NCBI RefSeq assembly: GCF_000024205.1
Contig: NC_013216.1
Location: 372,001-436,000 of the forward strand
Source: Desulfofarcimen acetoxidans DSM 771
GTDB lineage: Bacteria > Bacillota > Desulfotomaculia > Desulfotomaculales > Desulfofarciminaceae
DNA: 64,000 bases
Direction of reading: 5' to 3'
Position 1 is the stretch's first letter. The number at the start of each line of letters is the position of its first letter. Positions 25,470 through 33,708 of the stretch are shown piece after piece. The translations under genes and the position numbers were made by a program. The notes beneath the pieces were generated by a model. It did not search any database, was not told the DNA's origin, and saw only the letters and a list, made by a program, of their open reading frames with translations.

Positions 25470-27284
25470 TTATTTTTTTAAATTATCATTAAACCATTTC
25501 TCAATATAATACGAAAAATTTATTGACGAATTAATGATCTCTATTAACTCAAGTGGATGGGGTAAATTAAACAGATTAACCAATACATCAATGCTATTAG
25601 GAATATTCGTCCCATTCCAATGACGTACACCAATAGGTTGCAACCTTTGCTCTGATATAGTTAGGTCACCAAGTTCTTTCTGTAATTTTTGGGTAGACAT
25701 TTTTTTGTAATTTCTAGCCAATAACCAGGCGGCTAAATTAATCACGAGCATAGCCAATACTTTTAAAAAGCAATAGGCATCAACCCTTTCCGGATTACGA
25801 AGGAAAACCTGTTGTAAATCAAGGGAACCCTTCAAAAATCTAAAACTGATTTCAATATCGTTCCTACTCCGGTAGCGGGTGAGAAGTTCGTTAGCATCAA
25901 CTTTCTCTTTATCGTGGTTGGTTAAAAGCACAAAAATACCGTCAGTTTTCTCTAGTTCAGGAATTATTGCTTCATCTTTTGACCAGGACATAACAAGAGC
26001 ATCGTGCTGATTTAGCCCAATTTCTACATTGAACAGCCTACGCATTTCAGGTTGCCCTTTGAAAATATTATCTACCGCCTTTTCACAGGCTTCCTTGGTA
26101 ATTAAGTTGCGTTTGTTGAGCTTGCTATTGAGTTCTACTAAGGCATCTTCAGTGCTGGTTATACGTTTTTGACGACGTTCTTCTTCCTTAGGTTTTTTAT
26201 TCAAATCACAATAAATAATTGCCCTAATAGTATGGATTACAAATTTTCGCTCACCTTTTTTACGACGCTTTTTATCCTTTTTATCTTTTGAGAGAGGATC
26301 GATTTCTACTTTAAATGTATATTCTGTCTCAAATGCCACGTAGTGTTTGGTTAGATTTCTTTCTATTTCTTTTTTTGAGCGATATTCAATAGAAACAAAA
26401 TCATCTTTCTCAGTGTTATCTAATTGCTCTAAAACCCAATTTTTCGATAGTTCGTCCTTAAGTGGGCCAATAAATAACGCCTTTTTGTTGCTATTGGTGA
26501 GCATCAAATGCATGTTATCTTGGGTCAGAATACCACGATCAATAATCATCTCAAATTCTTGGCCGTCGGTAATTTCCTTGACCTTCTCAAATGAACGCTC
26601 AAAAGTATTGCCACCTTGAACATTACCGGGGTCAATTGTGGATGTTACCGGCAAAGATGCACCAGCGGATATAGTAAGATTGAGGATTAATTGTTTTAAA
26701 CCCGGCATGCCCCCGTATCCATATTGAACCTTATCGTTATTTTCCATATCACCATAGACCGGAACGGAAGATGTATCGTTGTAAAAAGTGTTAAGTGGAA
26801 TATCAAATCTCTTGGATGCCGATAAAACAACATCTTGCAATACATTAGCCATATATTTTGCATTTGAGTTTAAAGTATCAAGGGCTCTGCCCATTTTGTC
26901 ATCATTAAATTTTTTGGCCGGTATACCGAGTATTGTTTCAACTTGCCAATTTTCACAAGCTTCTTCAAATTTATATAAACGGGTAAGGTCTTTATTTCTG
27001 CCAAGCATATCGCCTATCATTATTTCACATGCTAGACCAGTGCTTACCCGACAATTAGAACCATTGGATCTTTCTTCACGTAAATGTTCATAAGTAACAT
27101 ATTCTTCATCAATAAAATCGTCAATTATTTTACCGATGCCAAGGCTTCTAGCTAAAAAAACACCGATGAGTACTGCACCTGAGGGATTTGCCTTCGGAAC
27201 TTCTACTTTTAATTCGGGCATTATCTTCATCAACGCTTCAGGCGGTAATTTGGCCAGTTGTTCTAAAATAGGTTGTAAGTCCAT
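25470..27284 (-). CDS. IS1634-type transposase
   Basis: A 604-residue DDE transposase. The N-terminus has AVLIGVFLARSLGIGKIIDD and the core FYNDTSSVPVYGD, FEMIIDRGILTQDN and the late YRSRNDIEISFRFLKGSLDL motif. It is intact and distinct from the element at 1749. It is inserted in the leader of agr locus A: the copy of the locus B leader breaks off at TTTTCGCTATGTA near 25420. I could not define its terminal repeats. The insertion now separates the divergent loci A and C. Confidence 0.88.
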   Translation of the reverse strand: MDLQPILEQLAKLPPEALMKIMPELKVEVPKANPSGAVLIGVFLARSLGIGKIIDDFIDEEYVTYEHLREERSNGSNCRVSTGLACEIMIGDMLGRNKDLTRLYKFEEACENWQVETILGIPAKKFNDDKMGRALDTLNSNAKYMANVLQDVVLSASKRFDIPLNTFYNDTSSVPVYGDMENNDKVQYGYGGMPGLKQLILNLTISAGASLPVTSTIDPGNVQGGNTFERSFEKVKEITDGQEFEMIIDRGILTQDNMHLMLTNSNKKALFIGPLKDELSKNWVLEQLDNTEKDDFVSIEYRSKKEIERNLTKHYVAFETEYTFKVEIDPLSKDKKDKKRRKKGERKFVIHTIRAIIYCDLNKKPKEEERRQKRITSTEDALVELNSKLNKRNLITKEACEKAVDNIFKGQPEMRRLFNVEIGLNQHDALVMSWSKDEAIIPELEKTDGIFVLLTNHDKEKVDANELLTRYRSRNDIEISFRFLKGSLDLQQVFLRNPERVDAYCFLKVLAMLVINLAAWLLARNYKKMSTQKLQKELGDLTISEQRLQPIGVRHWNGTNIPNSIDVLVNLFNLPHPLELIEIINSSINFSYYIEKWFNDNLKK

Positions 27285-27540
27285 AACGATCCCTCACTAA
27301 TAGTTTTTTACTAGTAGTAAGGATTCGACACAAAAGGGGAATATCCTCCCATTTTATGGATCACTTATTTTTATGGTTGTAATTAACATTGCTTATGCAC
27401 CATTATCTGGCAGTCTTAAATTTTATAATGCGGAAGTTGGGAATAATATTTATAACTATCAGAAGTACATTTAGAATATGTTGGATACAGAAAAATTTGT
27501 CAGTTATTAAGCCTATCCTAACTTCACAGCAAGGATAGGT

Positions 27541-27577
27541 CATAAACCGCTTCATTGTGGCGGTTTATGATTTTTTT
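27541..27577 (+). terminator. Strong intrinsic terminator
   Basis: Stem CATAAACCGC / GCGGTTTATG with a 9-base loop and a run of seven T. A second stem, CCTATCC / GGATAGG, lies just before it (about 27513-27539), so the pair could be a leader structure upstream of agr locus C. Sequence from 27285 to 28085 otherwise holds no gene I recognise. Confidence 0.7.
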
Positions 27578-27754
27578 CGCCTGTGTTAGTCGAGTCGATA
27601 GGTTTGAAAGAAACCTTATCAATTAACCAGCAGGAAGATAACACGTGCTAATGGAAATAATGGGGTCTTATATCTAACTTGTCAAAACTTATAAATATTT
27701 ATTTAGTATGCAGGAAAATATTATATATATAGCGAAAATAACTTACAAATACTA

Positions 27755-27783
27755 AACTACTACTTAGAGTGGTAGTTTTTGTA
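27755..27783 (+). promoter_or_regulatory. agr leader hairpin with T-run, locus C
   Basis: AACTACTAC, loop TTAGA, GTGGTAGTT followed by TTT. It corresponds to the hairpins before loci A and B, lies about 340 bp upstream of the split agrC, and has the form of a transcription attenuator. Confidence 0.5.
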
Positions 27784-28085
27784 ATTTAATGAAATATCGA
27801 CAAAAGGTAGTAAAATAAAAAGAAAAACGACATTGGAAAAACATTGAATTATTTAGAGACAGCTAAAAAACCATACTTTTCTGTTTAGTTCATAAATATA
27901 ACATATTGGGAATTCTACTACATATATAGTTGTTGTCGGTCATAATACCGACTTTCATAAATATTCCTAATTAGCTAATTGTAAACATTTATTTTTTTAT
28001 GTTTAATGCAATTCTATTGATAGTAAATAAAAAGTGCATTTTAGGTTCAAAAAAGGGCATGATGGGGATTTGAAGGAGGATATTG

Positions 28086-28100
28086 ATGTTAAAGAGATAA
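28086..28100 (+). other. Four-codon mini-ORF after a perfect ribosome site
   Basis: AAGGAGGATATTG is followed by ATG TTA AAG AGA TAA, 25 bp before the first agrC gene. It is either a leader peptide or a chance remnant. Confidence 0.25.
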
Positions 28101-28125
28101 TACATTAAAGAAAAGAGGTACATAT

Positions 28126-28602
28126 ATGGATAAAATGCCGTTAATTAGCATAATATTTTACTCATTGCCGGAAGCCTACCTCATTTTTTCTTTCGGATTG
28201 ATAGCTTTGGGGCAAAAAATTAACGTAATAAGAGTTATATTGGCAACCGTTTTTTTTGTTTTGTCCTCATACATTATAAGGATGTTGCCTTTCCCATTTG
28301 GAATGCATACTGCTATTGGTATAGCAATTATTTTTCTGTTCTTTATGATTATTTTAAGGTTAAAAGCAAAACATGCCCTGATAGCGACGTTGATAAGTTC
28401 TGGTACATTAATAGCCTTGGAGAATTCAATTTTATATCTATTCCAGATTGAGTTAAACCTTACCCCCAAACAAATCTGGCAAGACCCTTTGATGAGAACC
28501 TTAATTGGTTGGCCGCATTTATTAGTTTGGTCTTTAATAACTCTAATTATATATAAAAGAAAGATACATATAGTCCGTTGTAGAGGGAATTTGGAGTTGT
28601 GA
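28126..28602 (+). CDS. Membrane sensor half of a split AgrC (agr locus C)
   Basis: 158 residues, start after AAGAGG. About five membrane helices (IIFYSLPEAYLIFSFGLIAL, VIRVILATVFFVLSSYI, and others) and a C-terminal basic tail. It corresponds to the N-terminal half of the single-chain AgrC of locus B and has no kinase domain. It ends next to the start of the kinase gene, so the two products probably form one receptor for the autoinducing peptide. No frameshift joins the frames directly, which suggests a genuine split rather than a sequencing error. Confidence 0.7.
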   Translation: MDKMPLISIIFYSLPEAYLIFSFGLIALGQKINVIRVILATVFFVLSSYIIRMLPFPFGMHTAIGIAIIFLFFMIILRLKAKHALIATLISSGTLIALENSILYLFQIELNLTPKQIWQDPLMRTLIGWPHLLVWSLITLIIYKRKIHIVRCRGNLEL

Positions 28603-28604
28603 TT

Positions 28605-29447
28605 ATGCAAATGACAGCCAAAAAAACCATGGAACAACTTGCAGTCTTATTATTAATTGAAACTTGTTTAGCCTTATTGGCGGCTAGGGTAATAAACTTC
28701 TATGAAAATCAAATGACCGCATCTGATGTGTTAATATCAATAATGGCTGTATTAAACTTCGGGATATGTCTTTTCATAGCTAAATGGATCTACAAAGTGG
28801 AAATTATACATGAGAAAGTAAGTACACAGAATGAATGTCTAAAATCAACGGAAGAAGCATTAAAGATAATGCGTAGTGAACGACATGACTTTATTAATCA
28901 TCTACAGACCATTTATGGATTGATTGTTACCGGTGAACACAATGAGGCCGTTGGTTACATTAAGGATATCGGCGTTGATTGTAAATTCAACAGCCAAATT
29001 TTGAATATCCAAAACCCATACATTAGGATACTCCTGCAAAATAAGAAAAACCTCACAAGTGCTAAAAACATTACCTTTAAGTTAAAAGTTGAGAGTAATT
29101 TAATGTATCTCAATATCATCCCTACCGCTGTAACAACAGTATTTGGAAATCTTTTAGACAATGCCATAGATGCGGTAATGGAGTGTGGCACAGAGTACCG
29201 AAAAATAATAAGCTTTGAAATAAGTGAAACGAATACCGGCTATCATTTCTTAATACAAAATACCGGTCCGCCAATTAACGAAGAAATTGAACAGGATATA
29301 TTTAAAGAGGGGTTTTCTACGAAAGGTACCGGGAGAGGTTACGGTCTGGTGCTGGTTAAGAAAACAGTTAATGAATACGACGGCAGGGTATTTTACGACC
29401 GGGAAGCAAAAGGTTTTTCCGTTATTCTTCCTAAGCGGGAGGATTAA
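28605..29447 (+). CDS. agrC: AgrC-like sensor histidine kinase half (agr locus C)
   Basis: 280 residues from the ATG at 28605 (GGAG 8 bases upstream). Two membrane helices at the N-terminus, then a Spo0B-type dimerisation helix with the phospho-acceptor His in RSERHDFINHLQTI, and an ATPase domain with N-box VFGNLLDNAIDAV and G-box GTGRGYGL. It phosphorylates the LytTR regulator at 30266 in response to the locus peptide. It lies 2 bp before agrB. Confidence 0.85.
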   Translation: MQMTAKKTMEQLAVLLLIETCLALLAARVINFYENQMTASDVLISIMAVLNFGICLFIAKWIYKVEIIHEKVSTQNECLKSTEEALKIMRSERHDFINHLQTIYGLIVTGEHNEAVGYIKDIGVDCKFNSQILNIQNPYIRILLQNKKNLTSAKNITFKLKVESNLMYLNIIPTAVTTVFGNLLDNAIDAVMECGTEYRKIISFEISETNTGYHFLIQNTGPPINEEIEQDIFKEGFSTKGTGRGYGLVLVKKTVNEYDGRVFYDREAKGFSVILPKRED

Positions 29448-29449
29448 TT

Positions 29450-30046
29450 ATGATTCATACTTGGTCGGTATGCTTGGCCCGGTATTTGGGCAGTGAGCTG
29501 AATCTGGATAAAAGTAGGGTGTCTATAATCTCATATGGTTTGGAAGTATTAATCGGTGGGTTTTTCAAATTAATAATTTATATTGTAGTACCCTTATTCC
29601 TGGGGGTTTTTAACCAGTTTGCAGCCGCTTTTCTCTGTTCCGCACTTCTAAGGCTGCCCTCGGGAGGCCCACACTGCTCAGCATATTATAAATGCCTGAT
29701 TAATACTCTGGTCATTTATTTAACTATTGCTGTAACTGCCACGTATCTTTCTTTATCCCCCCTGCCGGTACAAGCAGTGCTGTGGTTTGGCCTGGGACTT
29801 GCATTTATGGTTTTCTATAAACTGGCGCCGGTAGATGTAAAAGAAAAACCCATCAAAAGTGAGAAGCGTAGAAGATGTTTAAAAATTATCTCCTGTATTA
29901 TAGTTGTTGTATATTTCATTTTTTTTAGTTACTGGAGGTTTTCTCAAGATATAATGTGGGCCTGCAGTATGGCGGTTATATTTCACACATTCACACTGAC
30001 CTGGTCCGGACAAAGATTTATTGGAAAATTGGACAAGTTGTTATAA
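29450..30046 (+). CDS. agrB: AgrB peptide-processing protease (agr locus C)
   Basis: 198 residues, site GGGAGG. Catalytic His and Cys are present in PSGGPHCSAYYKCL (about 72-85), the SGGxHxxxxxxC motif of AgrB. Several membrane helices and the KLAPVDVKEKPI loop complete the family pattern. It cuts and cyclises AgrD at the membrane. This is the only complete AgrB in the window. Confidence 0.92.
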   Translation: MIHTWSVCLARYLGSELNLDKSRVSIISYGLEVLIGGFFKLIIYIVVPLFLGVFNQFAAAFLCSALLRLPSGGPHCSAYYKCLINTLVIYLTIAVTATYLSLSPLPVQAVLWFGLGLAFMVFYKLAPVDVKEKPIKSEKRRRCLKIISCIIVVVYFIFFSYWRFSQDIMWACSMAVIFHTFTLTWSGQRFIGKLDKLL

Positions 30047-30072
30047 AAATATCCAGGGAAAGGAGGGTTATT

Positions 30073-30195
30073 ATGAAAAGATATATTCTTAGCATGATTG
30101 TTTGCCTGGCTAGTTTGACAGCATTTATCGGAATTCATCCCACCAGTTTATGCACCTTATATCAGCCGGAAGTTCCTGAAGAACTGCTGAAATAA
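30073..30195 (+). CDS. agrD: AgrD autoinducing-peptide precursor (agr locus C)
   Basis: 40 residues after AGGAGGG, 26 bp behind agrB. Three parts: an amphipathic/hydrophobic leader (RYILSMIVCLASLTAFIG), the signal core HPTSLCTLY, and the charged recognition tail QPEVPEELLK, which matches the (D/Y/H)xPxxPEEL tails of AgrD. The ring cysteine is Cys27. The number of residues between Cys and the tail is smaller than in well-studied AgrD peptides, implying a small or shifted ring. Confidence 0.88.
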   Translation: MKRYILSMIVCLASLTAFIGIHPTSLCTLYQPEVPEELLK

Positions 30196-30211
30196 ATTGG
30201 TAATTATTAGT

Positions 30212-30252
30212 AAGGGGACAGTAACTTTCACAATCACTGTCCCCTTATTTTT
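30212..30252 (+). terminator. Terminator between agrD and the response regulator
   Basis: Perfect 11-bp arms AAGGGGACAGT / ACTGTCCCCTT followed by ATTTTT, only 14 bp before the regulator ATG. It should limit read-through so that the regulator is made at a lower level than agrBD, or it insulates a separate regulator transcript. Confidence 0.8.
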
Positions 30253-30265
30253 CGGAGGGACATTC

Positions 30266-30967
30266 ATGAGAGTAATTATTGCCGAAGACAATCCGGTAGA
30301 GATGAGATATTTAAAGAATCTGTTAAGCCGGGAAAGTGACATAGAAATAATCGGAGAGGTTTCAGATGGTTGGGAAGCCACGAAAATGATATCAAAACTG
30401 CAACCTGAAGTAGCCTTTCTGGATATATCTATGCCGGGAATTTCAGGGATGGACTTAGTGAGGAAATTTGACGGTAGAGTTATTATTGTCTTAGTAACAG
30501 CTCATCATGAATATGCACTGGATGCTTTCGAAGCCGGTTCCATGGATTACCTGCTAAAACCAGTTGAGCCGGAAAGAGTAAGCCTTACTATAAGGCGACT
30601 TAGGAAAATATTATCTCGCAAAACAAGATATTCGGGAAGAATAAATATCAATACTAAGGACTCAATAATTGCCGTTGAGATAGACAGTATTATTTTTATT
30701 GAAAAGGTTCCACTTGCAAAAAAGATAAAAATTCAAACAGTAAATAATGAATACATCGTGTCCGGAACATTAAACGAGTTTGAAGATAAACTGAAAAGCC
30801 TAGGTTTTATCAGAACTCATAAAAGTTTTATTATAAACCCAGATAAATTAGAGAAAATGATTCCCTGGGGTGATAAATCATATCTGGCCAAAATGCATGG
30901 TGTAAAGAAGGAAGCTCTTGTTAGCCGAAAATATGCGGGGATGGTTAAGTCAGCAATTAAATGGTAG
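30266..30967 (+). CDS. agrA: LytTR-family response regulator (AgrA-like, locus C)
   Basis: 233 residues from the ATG at 30266 (site GGAGGG); a longer frame from 30197 runs through the terminator and is rejected. The receiver domain has the acidic pair AEDN, the phospho-acceptor in VAFLDISMPGISG and the Lys in YLLKPVEP. The LytTR DNA-binding domain follows (IIFIEKVPLAKKI, FIRTHKSFIINPDKLEKM). The likely targets are its own locus and the exported-protein genes at 31.5-37.2 kb; I could not confirm a LytTR binding site by eye. Confidence 0.9.
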   Translation: MRVIIAEDNPVEMRYLKNLLSRESDIEIIGEVSDGWEATKMISKLQPEVAFLDISMPGISGMDLVRKFDGRVIIVLVTAHHEYALDAFEAGSMDYLLKPVEPERVSLTIRRLRKILSRKTRYSGRININTKDSIIAVEIDSIIFIEKVPLAKKIKIQTVNNEYIVSGTLNEFEDKLKSLGFIRTHKSFIINPDKLEKMIPWGDKSYLAKMHGVKKEALVSRKYAGMVKSAIKW

Positions 30968-30973
30968 GAGAAA

Positions 30974-31006
30974 TAAAAGCGGAAATGTTGCCTTTTATTT
31001 TTGTCA
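30974..31006 (+). terminator. Terminator after agr locus C
   Basis: AATAAAAG / CTTTTATT stem around 12 bases followed by a T-run, directly after the regulator stop. Confidence 0.65.
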
Positions 31007-31105
31007 TACTAACTTTTTAATGTAAAAATTTATAATATTTAGCCATAACTTATGTCACAACATGTCCATAATTAGACCTAAAACGCCGATAGAATTAGTG
31101 TATAA

Positions 31106-31420
31106 TTATTGGTAACAAGGGGGTACCGGTACTTGTAACGTGCGATTCCTATCGTGACGACTTAGCCCTTGGGTCTGACCGACACGTAACCAATTCGCAG
31201 CTCGATAACAAATACCTTGGAAACGGTCTTGTTCGACGAACGTTTCGAGCATTAAGATGGGATGTCCATACTTGCATATCCAGTTGTTGCTAATACGTTT
31301 GGCAATCCTGGCGAGCAAATGGCTTGCTAAATGAGGGACCTTGACCCAAGGCAGGATTAAAAACTCATGTTATTGGTGATAAAATGCAACCAGGCTTGCC
31401 GGGTTAGGGGGCCGATGGTA
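31106..31420 (-). pseudogene. DUF4338 (DruA-like) IS-type gene remnant
   Basis: The minus strand reads NNMSFLILPWVKVPHLASHL, LLARIAKRISNNW, YGHPILMLETFVEQDRF and CYRAANWLRVGQTQG, the core of DUF4338 proteins (transposon-associated; also known as DruA in Druantia defence). Both ends are missing and no start codon is in place. It is an isolated fragment, not a defence system. Confidence 0.7.
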
Positions 31421-31561
31421 CTTGAATAGTTACATGACGTTGAGATTATTGTAGCGGACGGAAAGTCAGACCTCTAATATTTGTATAGAGGTGGTACTTA
31501 TTGAAGCATATTGAGTAGTTGAAGTAGTTTATATTGTTTAAAAAAAGGAGGGCGAATTGCT

Positions 31562-32020
31562 TTGAAAAAAAAGAAAATGTTTATCATCTTAGGGATAATG
31601 GTTCTGTTGTTGGCGGGAATTTCCAACTATAGTTTTGGAGGTAGTAAATATTCACCAAAAGAACACGAAGTCCAACAGCAAGTTATTGATACATTTGATT
31701 TGGCTAATGATTTAAAATCTAATGCTTTAAGACCTCAATTTATGAGGGATATTTACGATGATGAGATAGCAACAGAAAGTAAGGAAATACGAAGTAAAGT
31801 AGCTTTGGCTATTTTAAGTTTGCAGAAAGAAAAGGAGTTTTCAGAAGGAGATTTTAAACCAATGATTTTCCTTAACAAGGGAAATGACAAAGCATTAATT
31901 GCGGTTAAACATTCTGATAACACCATTATTCTTTACAAGTTTGATATATCAAAGGGAGATAAACCATTAAAACTTGATGAACAAGTTAAAGATGTAAAAG
32001 TTGATAGGGGGGATAAATAG
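31562..32020 (+). CDS. Exported protein, member 1 of a paralogous pair (copy 1)
   Basis: 152 residues, TTG start after AAAGGAGGG. A signal peptide covers residues 1-26 (MFIILGIMVLLLAGISNYSF). The mature part is charged and shares a long core with 36715-37194: YSxxExxVQxQVIDTF, then PxFMRDIYDDEIAxESxE and EGDFKPMIFL. I do not recognise the family. It lies 3 bp before the next exported-protein gene and about 0.6 kb downstream of a complete agr locus, with a C-terminal tail rich in Lys and Asp. Confidence 0.75.
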   Translation: MKKKKMFIILGIMVLLLAGISNYSFGGSKYSPKEHEVQQQVIDTFDLANDLKSNALRPQFMRDIYDDEIATESKEIRSKVALAILSLQKEKEFSEGDFKPMIFLNKGNDKALIAVKHSDNTIILYKFDISKGDKPLKLDEQVKDVKVDRGDK

Positions 32021-32022
32021 GG

Positions 32023-32388
32023 ATGAATAGAAAGAAATTTATAATTTTAAATATAACCTTAGTTATGCTTTTAAGTATAACCAGTGTTGCATATGCTCTG
32101 ACATGTGGGGGCACTAGTTGGTTTAGTACAGGTGTTCTTACGGTAACAGTGTCTTCAAAAACTACTTGCGATGTATCCGCCGATTACATTGGTGCGGCTA
32201 CTATCCTTTGGCGAGATGGAGAATGGGTGAATGATGCAGTAAGTGAAGGAAGTGGAAGGCAAATAACATCATCGTGTGGAGCTTCAAATAAAGCTGGGAG
32301 CCAACTTTGGGAAATATCGGGACTTCATGAAGTTAAACATAACGGGGAGACAGACACGGATGGTTCCTACGCATCTACGAATTATTAA
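32023..32388 (+). CDS. Small exported Cys-containing beta-rich protein, member 2 of the pair (copy 1)
   Basis: 121 residues. The signal peptide ends near SVAYA (residues 21-25). The mature chain has Cys in LTCGG, TTCDVS and SSCGAS, is rich in Ser/Thr/Gly and ends in Tyr (YASTNY). The layout (SxxLTVxVxSxxxxVxxxxxxA) resembles the product at 36248. It is secreted and probably extracellular; a bacteriocin, adhesin or signal role is possible but not shown. It is followed by a strong terminator at 32441. Confidence 0.7.
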   Translation: MNRKKFIILNITLVMLLSITSVAYALTCGGTSWFSTGVLTVTVSSKTTCDVSADYIGAATILWRDGEWVNDAVSEGSGRQITSSCGASNKAGSQLWEISGLHEVKHNGETDTDGSYASTNY

Positions 32389-32440
32389 GAAAACTTTTTT
32401 ATTAAATTTAAATAATCTACATCATAATTAAAACTATAAT

Positions 32441-32476
32441 AAATGTACCCCGGACAAAACACTCCGGGGTACATTT
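32441..32476 (+). terminator. Strong terminator of the exported pair, copy 1
   Basis: 14-bp perfect arms AAATGTACCCCGGA / TCCGGGGTACATTT. Confidence 0.8.
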
Positions 32477-32511
32477 ATATGCAACAGCAATTGACGACGG
32501 TCAAGCGGTGA

Positions 32512-32545
32512 AAAGAAAGGAGTCACAAATATGACTCCTTTCTTT
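32512..32545. terminator. Second hairpin, A/T-flanked
   Basis: 14-bp arms AAAGAAAGGAGTCA / TGACTCCTTTCTTT around 6 bases. It would work in either direction. From here to 32961 I see no convincing gene; a short minus frame at 32714-32932 is not recognised. Confidence 0.6.
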
Positions 32546-32961
32546 CTGAAACTCACATTCCGACCCCTTGACTTACTGAGTTTAATAATGAAATCTATAA
32601 TTCAATAATTATGGACAATAATAAATATCAATACAAATTATCAATATATTTACATCAATATCGATACCTAAATTAACTTTTAGACTATATAAATTGAAAG
32701 AATATGTATATAGCTACAAATCTATCCCAAGTAGATTAAGAATAGTCTCTACGCTTAAAACATCATGATCGCTATAACAGTTGCAGACATATCCTCCTGG
32801 ATGAAAGTTATGATCCTGTGAAGCAAAAGCAGGAACTGTTTGAATATTACGTGGTGGCGGAGCCACCAAATCTTCAGAATTAGAGCCACCTAATCCGTAA
32901 CATAGAGCCATTGAGTTGATGGTGGGAGCCACCCTTTGGATGGCTCCTTAATTGGGTCATA

Positions 32962-33708
32962 TTATTCGGGTATCCGTCGCTTTCTCTGACGCATGGAAAC
33001 ATCCCCATCAATTATCATGGTATACGCTGATGGTATAATCCGATCCAGAATGGAGTCGGCCAGGGCGCTATCTCCCAGTCTTTCGTGCCAACCTTCAGGA
33101 ATAAACTGATAACAGATGATAGTAAACGATTGTCCGCATCGGGACTCCATCAGTTCAAGCAAGTCCCTCTGTTCTGTATCAGATGCAGGAATCAGGAGAA
33201 ATTCATCCAAAATCATCAGGGAATATTTCTGATACTGCTTCATGAGCTGCTGATATTTCCCCTGAACCCGTGCAGCTTCAAATTCGCTGAACAGTTCGGG
33301 GAGGCGGATGTATCTCGTTTTATAACCTGCGTGGCAGGCATTGACACCAAGTGTATTAGAAATATATGTTTTGCCACATCCAGTGGCTCCTATAAGGATG
33401 ACATTCAGGCGCTGACGGATATATTCATTATCGGCCAGGCTTTCCAAAAGATCACGGTTCAGATGCCTGTCTGGGAGATACTCAATATTTCCAAGAAAAG
33501 CGGATGAATTTGTGAATTTAGCATTCTTAATCAGACACCTGATATTATTGTTATGTCTGGAATCGAATTCTGCATCTGCTAAAAGCGCCAGCCTTTCATG
33601 GAAAGATAATGACTGATATTCCGTCTCGTTCTCAACCTGCTTTTGATAAGCTTCCGCAAATGCCGGAAGACGCATGTTTTTCAGCTTCCTTGTTGTCTCA
33701 TTCTTCAT
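32962..33708 (-). CDS. istB: IS21-family helper ATPase IstB
   Basis: 248 residues from the ATG at 33708 (GAGGTGG upstream; the longer frame overlaps istA). Walker A is GATGCGKTYIS, Walker B LMILDEFLL, and the C-terminus has DSALADSILDRI followed by the basic RQRKRRIPE. It is a AAA+ partner of IstA in transposition. The gene is intact although its IstA is broken. Confidence 0.9.
   Translation of the reverse strand: MKNETTRKLKNMRLPAFAEAYQKQVENETEYQSLSFHERLALLADAEFDSRHNNNIRCLIKNAKFTNSSAFLGNIEYLPDRHLNRDLLESLADNEYIRQRLNVILIGATGCGKTYISNTLGVNACHAGYKTRYIRLPELFSEFEAARVQGKYQQLMKQYQKYSLMILDEFLLIPASDTEQRDLLELMESRCGQSFTIICYQFIPEGWHERLGDSALADSILDRIIPSAYTMIIDGDVSMRQRKRRIPE

Noticed and set aside
30197-30265. 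Upstream in-frame extension of the locus C response regulator
   Set aside because: It reads through an intrinsic terminator; the ATG at 30266 has a proper GGAGGG site and starts exactly at the receiver domain.
31106-31420. Druantia-type defence system
   Set aside because: Only a DUF4338 fragment is present, without start or partner genes; DUF4338 is also common in transposon contexts.
32714-32932. 72-codon minus-strand ORF downstream of istB
   Set aside because: No start context, no recognised domain, and it overlaps repeated GGTGG/CCACC hairpin sequence near the IS21 end.
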